From NCBI GenBank assembly GCA_002344125.1, contig DDTQ01000009.1:120192-184191 (forward strand): a stretch of 64,000 bases of DNA, read 5' to 3'. The stretch is from Ignavibacteria bacterium UBA2360 (GTDB taxonomy: Bacteria; Bacteroidota; Ignavibacteria; Tepidaquicellales; OLB5). The number at the start of each line of letters is the position of its first letter. Position 1 is the first letter of the stretch. The notes under the pieces were generated by a model that was given only the letters and a program-made list of their open reading frames with translations, searched no databases and was not told where the DNA came from. Of this stretch, positions 52,621-61,934 are shown piece after piece. The translations under genes and the position numbers were made by a program.

Positions 52621-52855
52621 TTATAGTAATTTATATTACTTAAATATATACATACTAACTTGTAATGACAAGGAAAAATTAAGGAATATAACGGGTGTAC
52701 GTTATACCGGTTTGAATTTATTCTGGTTACCACTGTAACCCCGATTATTAATGTAAAACACGGAGTAATCCATATTCTCAATTTAATATTTTCTCCTTAC
52801 ATGTACTTATTCTTAAATTGAAATTGCCATAATAAATGCGTAATTTTAAGGAATT

Positions 52856-53764
52856 ATGCAAAAATTCTCGGGTTTTGTACCAATTATCGGGGCGCCTAAT
52901 GCCGGCAAATCAACTCTGCTTAACTCAATACTTGAGCAGAATATTTCTATTGTTACCGCCAAACCGCAAACTACAAGGAACCGCATAACCGGTATCTATA
53001 CAAAAGATAATATTCAGATCGTGTTTGTAGATACACCCGGTATCCTTGACCCTAAGTACAAACTGCAGCAATTCATGAGCAGAGAAATTGAAACAAGCGT
53101 TATTGAATCTGATATCATTATTCTTGTAATTGATATCAGTAAATACGATCGGGAAAATTTTGCTTCGCTGTACGGCAAATACAGCAAAGAATACAAAGAG
53201 CATAAGCTGTTTTGTGTTTTAAATAAAATAGACCTTGTAAGAAAAGAACAGGTGCTGATGGTCATAAAAGATATATCAGAAAATTTCAGGGTAGATGAAA
53301 TTATTCCTGTTTCAGCATTCAAAAAATTCAATGTTGATGAACTGCTTAAAACGATAATCAAATACCTGCCTGAAGGCGGGTTCTATTTCGATTCTGATGT
53401 TGTAACCTCTCAGCCTGAAAAGTTCTTCGTTGCTGAAATTATCAGGCAGAATGTACTAAGGCAGTATAAAGATGAAATACCTTTTTCTGTTTATATTGAT
53501 ATCGATGAATTCAAAGAACGGGAGTCTGGTAAAGATTACATAAGAGCTTCCGTTATTGTTGAGCGTGATACGCAAAAAGCTATACTGATAGGTGAATCGG
53601 GTCTTAAGATAAAAAAGCTCGGTGAGCATTCCCGGAAATCAATTGAAGAATTTCTTGGAAGACCCGTGTTTCTTGAGCTTTTTGTTAAAGTGCGTAAGGA
53701 CTGGAAAAATGATGATGAGTTCTTGAAAAAGAATTTTAACAAATTCGGAACTTCTGTAACATAA
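52856..53764 (+). CDS. era: GTPase Era
   Basis: A 302-aa GTPase needed for 30S ribosomal subunit assembly and 16S rRNA 3'-end maturation. G1 GAPNAGKST at 12-20, G2 region TTRNRITG, G3 DTPG near 60, G4 NKID near 124, and G5 SAF. The C-terminal KH domain has IGESGLKIKKLGEHSR (GxxG-type RNA-binding loop) near 242-257. Length is standard. It is the first gene of a dense plus-strand run that reaches 61.9 kb. Confidence 0.96.
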   Translation: MQKFSGFVPIIGAPNAGKSTLLNSILEQNISIVTAKPQTTRNRITGIYTKDNIQIVFVDTPGILDPKYKLQQFMSREIETSVIESDIIILVIDISKYDRENFASLYGKYSKEYKEHKLFCVLNKIDLVRKEQVLMVIKDISENFRVDEIIPVSAFKKFNVDELLKTIIKYLPEGGFYFDSDVVTSQPEKFFVAEIIRQNVLRQYKDEIPFSVYIDIDEFKERESGKDYIRASVIVERDTQKAILIGESGLKIKKLGEHSRKSIEEFLGRPVFLELFVKVRKDWKNDDEFLKKNFNKFGTSVT

Positions 53765-53775
53765 TTAATACTTAA

Positions 53776-54783
53776 TTGGAAACTGCTTTCAAAAATTACC
53801 GTGAACTTATAGATAAGAGACTGCACAGCTTTCTTGAAGAAGAAACTGAGCGTTCAAAGTACTGCAGGGAAAACAGCAAGTATCCATATACGCTGTTTGA
53901 TCCGCTTAACTACATTATGTCAGGAGGCGGAAAAAGGGTCAGACCTATTCTTGTACTGCTTTCCTGCGAAGCGTTTGGCGGGCAGATAAACAATGCCATT
54001 GATGCGGCGATTGCCGTGGAAATTCTGCACAACTTTACCCTTGTTCACGATGATATTATGGATAATGCCAACACCCGGCGCGGAAAGGAAACTATACACC
54101 GCAAATGGGATGTTAATGCCGCTATTCTGGTTGGCGATGAGCTTATCGGACTTTCCTACCGCTCACTGCTTCGCGCCAAAACAGAGAACATTACCGGTGT
54201 GCTCAGAGCGTTCACAGACGGCGTAATTGAAGTCTGCGAAGGACAGGCGCTCGATAAAGAGTTTGAAGTAAGCGCGGATGTGGCAATTGATGATTACAAG
54301 ATCATGATCAGGAAGAAGACCGCCGAGCTTCTGAGAACTTCATCAGTTATGGGAGCAATCATTGGCAACGCGGATGAAAACGGGATACGCTCAATAAGCA
54401 GCTATTCCGAAAATATCGGGCTCGCATTCCAGATACAGGATGACCTGCTTGATGTAATTGCCGATGAAGGTGAGTTCGGAAAAAAAATAGGCGGCGATAT
54501 TCTTGAAAGGAAAAAAACATTCCTCTATCTCAAAGCTCTGGAAATTCTGGATGGAAAAAGGCGGGATGATTTTATGTTCCTCTACAATTCGCCAAACAGC
54601 AGCGAAGATAAAATAAAACAGATCGTAAAGTTATATAATGAGATTTGCGTTATAGGCTCAGCGAAGGATGAAATTGCCGCGTACACTGCAAAAGCGAATA
54701 AGAATCTTGAATGTATTAACAATAATTCAGCGAAAAAACTGCTTGAGAATTTTTCTGATATGCTGCTGAACCGGAGCTATTGA
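53776..54783 (+). CDS. Polyprenyl diphosphate synthase (IspA/IspB family)
   Basis: A 335-aa all-helical trans-prenyltransferase that elongates allylic diphosphates with isopentenyl diphosphate. GGGKRVRPIL near 53-62, the first Asp-rich motif LVHDDIMDNANTRRG near 91-105 (DDxxD), and the second QIQDDLLDV near 219-227. Chain length cannot be fixed from sequence; geranylgeranyl or longer (quinone side chain) is likely. TTG start 11 bases after era. Its TGA stop overlaps the HPr start (TGATG). Confidence 0.92.
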   Translation: METAFKNYRELIDKRLHSFLEEETERSKYCRENSKYPYTLFDPLNYIMSGGGKRVRPILVLLSCEAFGGQINNAIDAAIAVEILHNFTLVHDDIMDNANTRRGKETIHRKWDVNAAILVGDELIGLSYRSLLRAKTENITGVLRAFTDGVIEVCEGQALDKEFEVSADVAIDDYKIMIRKKTAELLRTSSVMGAIIGNADENGIRSISSYSENIGLAFQIQDDLLDVIADEGEFGKKIGGDILERKKTFLYLKALEILDGKRRDDFMFLYNSPNSSEDKIKQIVKLYNEICVIGSAKDEIAAYTAKANKNLECINNNSAKKLLENFSDMLLNRSY

Positions 54784-55049
54784 TGGTAGAAAGAACTGTC
54801 ACTATTGTAAATAAGGCTGGAATGCATACGCGCCCCGCATCAAACATTGTGAAAATTGCTTCTAAATACAGATCTGATTTCTATATAGTGAAAAACGGCT
54901 ACAGCATTAATGGTAAAAGCATTATTGGCGTTATGACCCTCGCGGCGGAGCAGGGTTCCAAATTAACATTAAGGCTCGAAGGAGATGATGAAGTGAAAGC
55001 CGCCGACGAGCTTCAGAAATTTTTCGAAGAAGGCTTTGGAGAACTTTAA
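54783..55049 (+). CDS. ptsH: Phosphocarrier protein HPr
   Basis: An 88-aa PTS phosphocarrier. His15 in AGMHTRPAS accepts phosphate from enzyme I; KSIIGVM near 45-51 carries the Ser46 regulatory site, although no HPr kinase gene is nearby. The start is the ATG at 54783 that overlaps the upstream stop (TGATG); the frame also has a TTG just before it. No sugar-specific EII gene is present in the window, so a regulatory role is possible. Confidence 0.94.
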   Translation: MVERTVTIVNKAGMHTRPASNIVKIASKYRSDFYIVKNGYSINGKSIIGVMTLAAEQGSKLTLRLEGDDEVKAADELQKFFEEGFGEL

Positions 55050-55054
55050 AAATT

Positions 55055-56803
55055 TTGGCTGCTAAACCTGAACAAATATACAAAGGTATTGCCGCATCGA
55101 AAGGGATTTCGATAGGGAAGCCTTTTGTCTATCGTGCAGAAGTTCCAAGTTATAAAGTTGATATCTCGCCTGCCACTGTAATCTCCCCGGAAGCCGAAAT
55201 TGCCGATTATGAAAAAGCAGTATCCCAGTCAATTAAAGAACTCAATAAAATATTCAACCTTGCCAAAGAAAAGCTTGACGAAAAGAACCTCCAGATATTT
55301 GAAGCGCAGCTAAGTTTCCTTTGTGATGAATTCTTTCACTCAAAAGTGAAAGAAAGGATCAAATCTGAAAATAAACAGGCCTATGCTGTTTATAAAGAAG
55401 AAATTCAGACACTCGAAAACGCGATAGTTTCTTCTGCTGATGAATACATCCGTGAAAGAGTTAACGATATTGAAGATATGAAAAACAGGGTACTTCGTAA
55501 CCTGTTAAAGGGCAGGCTGGTTTCCAAAATAACCGAAAACTCAATTGTAATAGCAAGGAACCTCACACCCGCTGACACTATTCTTTTCAGTAACAGGAAC
55601 CTGCTTGGAATTGCCACCGATCTTGGCGGAATTAATTCACATGTTGCCTTAATTTCCCGCTCACTTAAAATTCCCGCAGTAGTTGGAATGCAGGATATTT
55701 CTGTTAGTATCACTGCAGAAGATACACTTATCATTGATGGTTATAAAGGGATTGTTGTCAAGAATCCATCAGATGCCACCATTGCTGCTTACAAAGTGCA
55801 GATCGAAAAGAACCTGCTGTTTGAGCGTAAGCTCGAAGAGCTTGAAAAACTACCCAGTGAAACCAAAGACGGTAAACACGTCAGGCTTTCTACTAATCTT
55901 GAATTCAATAATGAAGTAGATTATGTTGTTACTCACTTTGGGTGTGATGTAGGCCTGTACAGAACCGAACATTTGTTTATGGAGCTTGGCGATTTTCCAT
56001 CAGAAGAAGAGCAGTACAGGCAGTATAAGTTTCTCGCAGATCATATTTATCCCAAAACCGTAACTATCAGAACTTTTGATATCGGGGGCGATAAAATTCT
56101 GCCGGATTCACAGAAGGAAGTTAATCCTTTTCTCGGGTGGCGAGGTATAAGGATATGCCTGGATAAAAAAGAGACATTCATGGCTCAGTTACGCGCGATC
56201 CTCAGGGCTTCATCAGGAGGCAATTTGAAGATCATGCTTCCGATGATATCAGGCATCGAAGAAGTAAAAAAAACCTACCAGTATCTCGATGAAGCAAAAT
56301 CACAGCTTCGCTCACAGAATATCAGGTTTGATGAAAAAATAGAAGTTGGCGTTATGATCGAAGTTCCTTCGGCGGTAATTCTTGCTGATGAGCTTGCTGA
56401 AATGGTGGATTTCTTCAGCATTGGTACAAACGATCTTGTTCAGTACGCGCTTGCTGTTGATCGCGACAGCAGTCTTGTTTCTGATATGTACGAAAAATTC
56501 CATCCCGCAGTCTTACGCCTCATTAATTTGACGCTTAAAAGCGCAGCAAAGCACAACATACCCGTTAGCGTTTGCGGAGAAATGGCATCTGATCCGTACG
56601 CAAGTCTGCTGCTTATCGGTATGGGTGTTAATGAGCTCAGTGTTGTTTCAACCGCTTACCTGCAGATCAAACGCCTTGTCAGGCTGGTAAATTATCAAAA
56701 AGCCGGCGAAGTTGCTGAAAAAGTTCTGCATATGAGCACTATCAGCGAAGTTAAAAATTACATCGAAGAATGTTTTAATAAAAATATCGGAGAGCAGCTG
56801 TAA
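55055..56803 (+). CDS. ptsI: Phosphoenolpyruvate-protein phosphotransferase (PTS enzyme I)
   Basis: A 582-aa enzyme that takes phosphate from PEP onto a His and passes it to HPr. The swivelling domain has GGINSHVALISRSLKIPAVVG with phospho-His196 (family pattern GGxTSHxAI); the PEP-binding TIM barrel has RTEHLFM, IRTFDIGGDK, LRAILRASSGG, and SIGTNDLVQYALAVDR, and the C-terminal Cys in VSVCGEMA. Length is standard. TTG start 5 bases after ptsH. Confidence 0.95.
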   Translation: MAAKPEQIYKGIAASKGISIGKPFVYRAEVPSYKVDISPATVISPEAEIADYEKAVSQSIKELNKIFNLAKEKLDEKNLQIFEAQLSFLCDEFFHSKVKERIKSENKQAYAVYKEEIQTLENAIVSSADEYIRERVNDIEDMKNRVLRNLLKGRLVSKITENSIVIARNLTPADTILFSNRNLLGIATDLGGINSHVALISRSLKIPAVVGMQDISVSITAEDTLIIDGYKGIVVKNPSDATIAAYKVQIEKNLLFERKLEELEKLPSETKDGKHVRLSTNLEFNNEVDYVVTHFGCDVGLYRTEHLFMELGDFPSEEEQYRQYKFLADHIYPKTVTIRTFDIGGDKILPDSQKEVNPFLGWRGIRICLDKKETFMAQLRAILRASSGGNLKIMLPMISGIEEVKKTYQYLDEAKSQLRSQNIRFDEKIEVGVMIEVPSAVILADELAEMVDFFSIGTNDLVQYALAVDRDSSLVSDMYEKFHPAVLRLINLTLKSAAKHNIPVSVCGEMASDPYASLLLIGMGVNELSVVSTAYLQIKRLVRLVNYQKAGEVAEKVLHMSTISEVKNYIEECFNKNIGEQL

Positions 56804-56842
56804 ATGCTCTTTGCGCGCTTATAAAAAGGTAATAAGTTCATT

Positions 56843-57895
56843 ATGATCACAAAAGCAGAAATAGAAATTCACGACAGCACCAACCTTTTTGATGTCACAA
56901 AAAAATTCCCGGGGCAGCTAAAGGAAGCTTATGAGATAGGAAGTAATATCAGCATATCGCTGGATGTTTCAGGGGTAAAAAATATAATAATTACAGGGCT
57001 CGGCGGTTCAGCTATTGGAGGCGACCTGCTGAGAAGTTACCTTCAATACGAGATCAATGTTCCTGTGCTGGTTAACAGGAATTATCACATCCCCGCTTAC
57101 GCAGGAACCGGTACACTGGTAATATGTTCAAGCTATTCCGGCGATACCGAAGAAACTATCTCTGCCTATAACGATGCTAAAAGTAAGGGATGTAAAATTG
57201 CATGTATTTCATCAGGCGGCAAGTTAACCATAATGGCTGAAAATGACGGGAACTATGTTGTCAAAGTTCCCCGCGGCTATCAGCCCCGCTGCGCGCTCGC
57301 ATTCTCGTTTATCACTATGCTGATGCTTTTTGTTAAGCTGAAATTGGTAGATGAAAGAAATGAGCAGATAAACAGGCTTATCGAACTGATGGAAACGAGA
57401 TCAGCTGTTTATGCAGATTTTAATGCGGCATCAAATCCCGCTGTCAATATAGCAGAGCACCTGCACGGCAGGGTACCCGTCATTTACTCATCCAACGATC
57501 TGCTTGATGTGGTAAATCTCAGGTGGAGAGGGCAGTTTGCCGAAAACTCCAAAATGCTGGCCTTTGGCAATTACTTCCCTGAATTAAACCACAATGAAAT
57601 AGTTGGGTGGCAGGAAAATTCAGAATTTTTGCGTAATTTTGCATTAATATATCTGCTCGATAGGGAAGATAACCCCCGAATCATAAAACGGCAGAAAATA
57701 ACGAAAGAAATTCTTACTCCTTACCGCGGAATTGATATCGAAATTGAATCTGAAGGTACTTCAAAGCTTGAAAGGATTTTTGATCTTGTTTACCTTGGTG
57801 ACTGGATAAGTATTTATCTGGCTGTATTGAATAAAACTGATCCGGCGCCAATTGAAAAAATTAATATCTTGAAAAATAAATTAATGGAGAGTTAG
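56843..57895 (+). CDS. Bifunctional phosphoglucose/phosphomannose isomerase (SIS fold)
   Basis: A 350-aa protein with two sugar-isomerase domains: IITGLGGSAIGGDLLRSYL near 49-67 and SSYSGDTEETISAY near 96-109. The C-terminal domain has NHNEIVGW (Glu/His catalytic region) near 252-259 and KTDPAPIEKINILK at the end, as in the archaeal/bacterial bifunctional Pgi/Pmi family. It interconverts fructose-6-P with glucose-6-P or mannose-6-P, the entry to GDP-mannose and thus GDP-fucose for the polysaccharide locus. Confidence 0.92.
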   Translation: MITKAEIEIHDSTNLFDVTKKFPGQLKEAYEIGSNISISLDVSGVKNIIITGLGGSAIGGDLLRSYLQYEINVPVLVNRNYHIPAYAGTGTLVICSSYSGDTEETISAYNDAKSKGCKIACISSGGKLTIMAENDGNYVVKVPRGYQPRCALAFSFITMLMLFVKLKLVDERNEQINRLIELMETRSAVYADFNAASNPAVNIAEHLHGRVPVIYSSNDLLDVVNLRWRGQFAENSKMLAFGNYFPELNHNEIVGWQENSEFLRNFALIYLLDREDNPRIIKRQKITKEILTPYRGIDIEIESEGTSKLERIFDLVYLGDWISIYLAVLNKTDPAPIEKINILKNKLMES

Positions 57896-57899
57896 ATCC

Positions 57900-58922
57900 G
57901 TGTGGATTGAATTGCTTATTACTGTTATTAAGATTGGACTCGTAATTAACGTGCTTCTCGTTTCAGTAGCTTACGCTGTTTACGCTGAAAGAAGAGTCTC
58001 TGCGTTTATGCAGAACCGCTACGGACCCAATAGGGTCGGGTACCAGGGGCTGCTGCAGTCCTTTGCTGATGTTATTAAACTTGTTTTCAAAGAGGATATC
58101 GTACCTACTAAGGCTAATAAACCCATACACACTCTTGCGCCAATGATATCTATCTTTGTTGCCTTAACCACAATCGCCGTGGTTCCTTTTGGTCACCAGA
58201 TCGAGTTATTCGGCAGAATAATCACACTGCAGATCACTGACGTTAACGTAGGCGTTCTTTATATTCTGGCGTTAACTTCACTTGGCGTTTATGGTATTAC
58301 CCTCAGCGGGTGGTCTTCAAACAGCAAATATTCACTCTTTGGAGGTATCCGTTCAAGCGCGCAGATGATAAGTTATGAGCTTTCTATGGGACTTTCAGTA
58401 GTCGGCATAGTTCTCATCACCGGCTCACTTAGTCTCCAGGAAATAGTGCTTCACCAGTATGGCTGGATGTGGAATATTGTACTGCAGCCGCTTGGCTTCA
58501 TTATTTTTCTTGTCGCTTCATTTGCTGAAACAAACCGTACACCCTTCGATCTGCCCGAAGCTGAACCTGAGCTTGTTGGCGGTTACCATACGGAATACTC
58601 CAGCATGAAGTTCGCGTTATTCTTCCTTGCCGAGTACGCAAACATGATAATTGCGTCAACTGTCATCGCTACACTATACCTCGGCGGATGGCAAGTCCCG
58701 TATCTTCAGGCTATGGAACTTCCGCCAATGGTAACTGCAATAATACAGGTCCTTGCGTTCTGCGCTAAAGTTGCTTTCCTTGTATTCTTCTTCATCTGGG
58801 TGCGCTGGTCGCTTCCGCGCTTTAGGTATGACCAGTTGATGAACCTTGGATGGAAGGTAATGCTGCCGCTTTCGATCCTGAATATTATTGTAACTGCAAT
58901 AGTAGTTTCTTTGTTAAAGTAA
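57900..58922 (+). CDS. nuoH: NADH-quinone oxidoreductase subunit H
   Basis: A 340-aa membrane subunit of complex I (ND1 homologue) lining the quinone chamber. About eight hydrophobic helices, ERRVSAFMQNRYGPNRVGYQGLLQ near 29-52, DVIKLVFKEDIVPTKANK, and FAETNRTPFDLPEAEPELVGGYHTEY near 203-228 are all conserved. GTG start 4 bases after the isomerase gene. It is isolated: no other nuo gene is in the 64-kb window, whereas in most bacteria nuoH sits between nuoG/D and nuoI. Confidence 0.96.
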   Translation: MWIELLITVIKIGLVINVLLVSVAYAVYAERRVSAFMQNRYGPNRVGYQGLLQSFADVIKLVFKEDIVPTKANKPIHTLAPMISIFVALTTIAVVPFGHQIELFGRIITLQITDVNVGVLYILALTSLGVYGITLSGWSSNSKYSLFGGIRSSAQMISYELSMGLSVVGIVLITGSLSLQEIVLHQYGWMWNIVLQPLGFIIFLVASFAETNRTPFDLPEAEPELVGGYHTEYSSMKFALFFLAEYANMIIASTVIATLYLGGWQVPYLQAMELPPMVTAIIQVLAFCAKVAFLVFFFIWVRWSLPRFRYDQLMNLGWKVMLPLSILNIIVTAIVVSLLK

Positions 58923-58955
58923 AAAAGTAATTAAATAACTAATTTTTTGCTAAAA

Positions 58956-59450
58956 ATGAAAAGAATCGTAATTTTCGCCGTATTTGTGTTTTTATTGGGG
59001 TTTACCTCAAATTCATTTTCACAATATGATTTCGATCTTAACGACCTAGAAGGAAATAGTGTAAAGCTTTCTGAACTTAATAAAACCGGACCGGTTTTTG
59101 TGCAGTTCTGGGCTACTTGGTGTGTTCCCTGCAAAGAAGAAATGAAAGTATTAAATGAGCTTTGGGGCAAATACAAAGATTCAGGTTTTGTATTTGTTGC
59201 AGTAACAATTGATGACCAGAAATCTCTTAGCAAAGTTAAACCATACATAGAATCCAAAAGTTATAAATTCCCCGTACTTTTTGATACCGATAAAAATGTA
59301 TTCTCCAGCTTTGGCGGCCAGGACCCGCCGTTCTCGGTTTTTATCGATAGGAACGGAAACATTTTCAAAACATATTCCGGCTATATGCAGGGAGATGACG
59401 CAAAACTTGATAAAGAAATTAAAGAAGCTTTAGCAATAGGGAAGAAGTAA
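58956..59450 (+). CDS. TlpA-like thioredoxin-fold protein
   Basis: A 164-aa exported protein: signal peptide about 1-22 (SNSFSQ), then a thioredoxin domain with WATWCVPCKEEM (Cys56 and Cys59) and a cis-Pro segment DPPFSVFIDRNGN. AhpC/TSA-like peroxiredoxin or TlpA/ResA-type disulphide reductants share this plan; the CxxC favours TlpA. It works in the periplasm or at the outer membrane. The start is the ATG at 58956; a TTG three codons before is also in frame. Partner genes are the barrel protein and Omp28-like protein next to it. Confidence 0.92.
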   Translation: MKRIVIFAVFVFLLGFTSNSFSQYDFDLNDLEGNSVKLSELNKTGPVFVQFWATWCVPCKEEMKVLNELWGKYKDSGFVFVAVTIDDQKSLSKVKPYIESKSYKFPVLFDTDKNVFSSFGGQDPPFSVFIDRNGNIFKTYSGYMQGDDAKLDKEIKEALAIGKK

Positions 59451-59453
59451 ACA

Positions 59454-61115
59454 ATGCGAAGGAATTCGGGGGCAGTTTCACTATTTTTTGTGGTTCTATT
59501 TTTCGCTTCAATTACAGCTTACGCTCAACCCAAGCTGAATGTAAGAGTTTCAGCCTCAAACCTGCTGCGCTACGGCACAGGCGTTGAAAACAGCGTAACT
59601 GAAGATGTTAATAAAAAATATTTCGAAGAATTGCTCGATGCCAGGCTGTTCGTAAACGAGTTCATGGCGGGAGTTAGATATGAATACGATGACCCGATTG
59701 AATTCGGTAAATCGGTAAAAGGTATCTCACAGAGATTCCTTGAGTTCAAAAAAGATGATTTCACAGTCCGAGCGGGAAACTACTACGAAGTTTTCGCAAG
59801 CGGCTTAACGCTTAACTCATTCGAAAGCCGCCCAATCGGGTGGAATACAATGTTTGATGGCGGAAAAATTAACTATAAAAGTTCATTTGGTAAAAAGGGC
59901 AGTGTAAAATTTAACGGGACTATTGTTGCGGGCGGTATGGATTTTACCGATATTAACGATACCGCACGGACTGAAACCTACAGTATCCGCGCTGCTAATT
60001 TCAGCATTTCACCGGTAAAATATTTCTCTCTCGGCGGCTCATATCTCTACACCGAAGGCAAACTGCCTACCGGCACTTTAATTACCGATATTACCGCTGA
60101 AATTTTCGAGGGTAACTTCAGCGCCAATTATAAAGGATTCAACCTGCTGCTTTCTTACGCAAACAAGGTTACCATTAATCAGCCTAATGCCATCTTTACG
60201 CAGTCAAAAGCTCCGCGCGGCGATGGCGCGTATGGCTCGCTTTCTTATACCCGCGAGGGATTCGGAATAACATTGGATTACAAAAATTACCGTTTCAATG
60301 TTACCACCCCTGACCAAAGAAGCGCGACCGATCCGTTCAAATCATTACCGTTTCAGAATGCGCCTTCGGCGATAAAAGTGTATTCATCTACACTGCTTTC
60401 CAGATTTCCTCATAACGTTGATTTTAACGATGAAGTCGGCTGGCAGGTCGATGTATTCTATTCACCCACGCCAAAGCTCACGCTTAATGCGAATGCATCA
60501 TTAACAAGCAGACATTATGATTATTTTGATGCTGATACTACCATATTAACAAGATATGAAAGGATTGACAGAAGCGCGTTTCTGCCTTCTGTAAAAAATG
60601 AGTTTTCACCGTATTGGGAACTTTACTTTGAGGCTGAATATTACGCAAACAAAGACCTCAAAACCAAACTCGGCGTTTCAAGAAAAACCAATATACTGTA
60701 CAGTATTGTGAATCCCGCAGCAAGTGATATCATCAGGACATTTACCGTGCCGCTTGAAGTGCAGTACACATTCAAAAAAATATACGGCATAAAGGTTAAC
60801 GCTGAATTCCAGCAGGCATACAACAGCCTTCGATCCGGAGAGCAGCACTTCTGGAGCCAGCTTACTACGCTAAGCGTTTCACGCTCGCCTAATATCATTG
60901 TTTCAGGTACTGCGGAATTCACCAATGATGAAGAAGATCCTTCGGGTAAAAAATACTGGATAAAAGGCGAAGTTGTTTACAAATTCACTTCCGCCAACAC
61001 TGTGATACTTTCCTATGGCAGTGAGCGCGGCGGCATTCAGTGCTCCAGCGGTATCTGCCGCTATGTAAACCCGTTCAACGGGTTCAGGCTGACAATAATG
61101 AATAACTTTAATTAA
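59454..61115 (+). CDS. Outer-membrane beta-barrel protein (DUF6029-like)
   Basis: A 553-aa exported protein: signal peptide about 1-24 (ITAYAQ), then repeated amphipathic beta-strands with aromatic girdles up to a terminal strand ending FRLTIMNNFN, so an outer-membrane barrel. FTVRAGNYYEVFASGLTLNSFESRPIGWNT matches a segment typical of DUF6029. Function unknown. ATG start 3 bases after the TlpA-like gene; the pair plus the Omp28-like gene form one transcription unit. Confidence 0.8.
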   Translation: MRRNSGAVSLFFVVLFFASITAYAQPKLNVRVSASNLLRYGTGVENSVTEDVNKKYFEELLDARLFVNEFMAGVRYEYDDPIEFGKSVKGISQRFLEFKKDDFTVRAGNYYEVFASGLTLNSFESRPIGWNTMFDGGKINYKSSFGKKGSVKFNGTIVAGGMDFTDINDTARTETYSIRAANFSISPVKYFSLGGSYLYTEGKLPTGTLITDITAEIFEGNFSANYKGFNLLLSYANKVTINQPNAIFTQSKAPRGDGAYGSLSYTREGFGITLDYKNYRFNVTTPDQRSATDPFKSLPFQNAPSAIKVYSSTLLSRFPHNVDFNDEVGWQVDVFYSPTPKLTLNANASLTSRHYDYFDADTTILTRYERIDRSAFLPSVKNEFSPYWELYFEAEYYANKDLKTKLGVSRKTNILYSIVNPAASDIIRTFTVPLEVQYTFKKIYGIKVNAEFQQAYNSLRSGEQHFWSQLTTLSVSRSPNIIVSGTAEFTNDEEDPSGKKYWIKGEVVYKFTSANTVILSYGSERGGIQCSSGICRYVNPFNGFRLTIMNNFN

Positions 61116-61123
61116 TAAGTTAA

Positions 61124-61909
61124 ATGAAATATTTAAAAATATTCTTTTTTGTTATAGCGGCTATCCTAATTCATGGCTGTGAAAGCAACGATACATCAAC
61201 AAATTCCGTTTACATTCCTCAGCCGGTAAATAAAAAAGTGCTTGTGGAATTCTTCACCAACGCAGGATGTAATCCCTGCATAGCTGCTCACGGCTATCTT
61301 GATGAGATCAATCTCAATGCCGGGGCTACTATCAATGATACCAGCGTTATTATTTTAAGCTATCATACCAAGTATCCGTATATACTGGATTCCTTATACA
61401 GAGCCAATATAACGCAGAACCAGGGCCGCTGTGATTATTACGGTGTTAACAATACACCCCAAGGAAGGCTGAACGGTATCAGCATGGGACAGTATTCTTC
61501 CTCTAACTGGAGCGCGCAGATAAATGCTGAATTCAAACAGACTAATTATCTCAATATCACGCTTTCCAATACATATGATATCACCCTTGATACAGGCACT
61601 GTGACAGCTAACATAGAACTCGTTAACGCGCTGCCTTCAGCAAACAATGTTATACACATGGTGATAATGGAAAATAATGTTATCTATCCAACAGCGCCAA
61701 ACGGTATCACACAGCCCGATGATGTTATGCGTTATATGATAACGGGCACCGATGGACAGGCAATTTCAGTTGGCGCATCAAACACCGTTTCAATGAATTA
61801 TGGTCTTAATCCAAAGTGGGTACCGGGTGAGTGTTATATAGTTGTGTTCATTCAGAACCCCGATACTAAACAGATCTTCGGTGTTGAACGCATCAAGGTT
61901 AGCATGTAG
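61124..61909 (+). CDS. Omp28-related lipoprotein with thioredoxin-like fold
   Basis: A 261-aa lipoprotein (lipobox ILIHGC, Cys19). The N-terminal domain VLVEFFTNAGCNPCIAAHGYL has a CxxC motif (Cys49, Cys52), then DTSVIILSYHTKYPY and NTPQGRLNG, as in Omp28 of Porphyromonas and related proteins; a beta-sandwich follows. It likely stays at the outer membrane and may exchange disulphides with the TlpA-like protein two genes upstream (inference). Last gene of the run; followed by an inverted-repeat element that could act as terminator. Confidence 0.88.
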   Translation: MKYLKIFFFVIAAILIHGCESNDTSTNSVYIPQPVNKKVLVEFFTNAGCNPCIAAHGYLDEINLNAGATINDTSVIILSYHTKYPYILDSLYRANITQNQGRCDYYGVNNTPQGRLNGISMGQYSSSNWSAQINAEFKQTNYLNITLSNTYDITLDTGTVTANIELVNALPSANNVIHMVIMENNVIYPTAPNGITQPDDVMRYMITGTDGQAISVGASNTVSMNYGLNPKWVPGECYIVVFIQNPDTKQIFGVERIKVSM

Positions 61910-61934
61910 TTTTTATCTGCAAAATTATTACACA

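Noticed and set aside
52593..52781. 62-aa minus-strand ORF
   Set aside because: Overlaps the better-supported 71-aa gene and has an irregular composition; no terminator or neighbour supports it.
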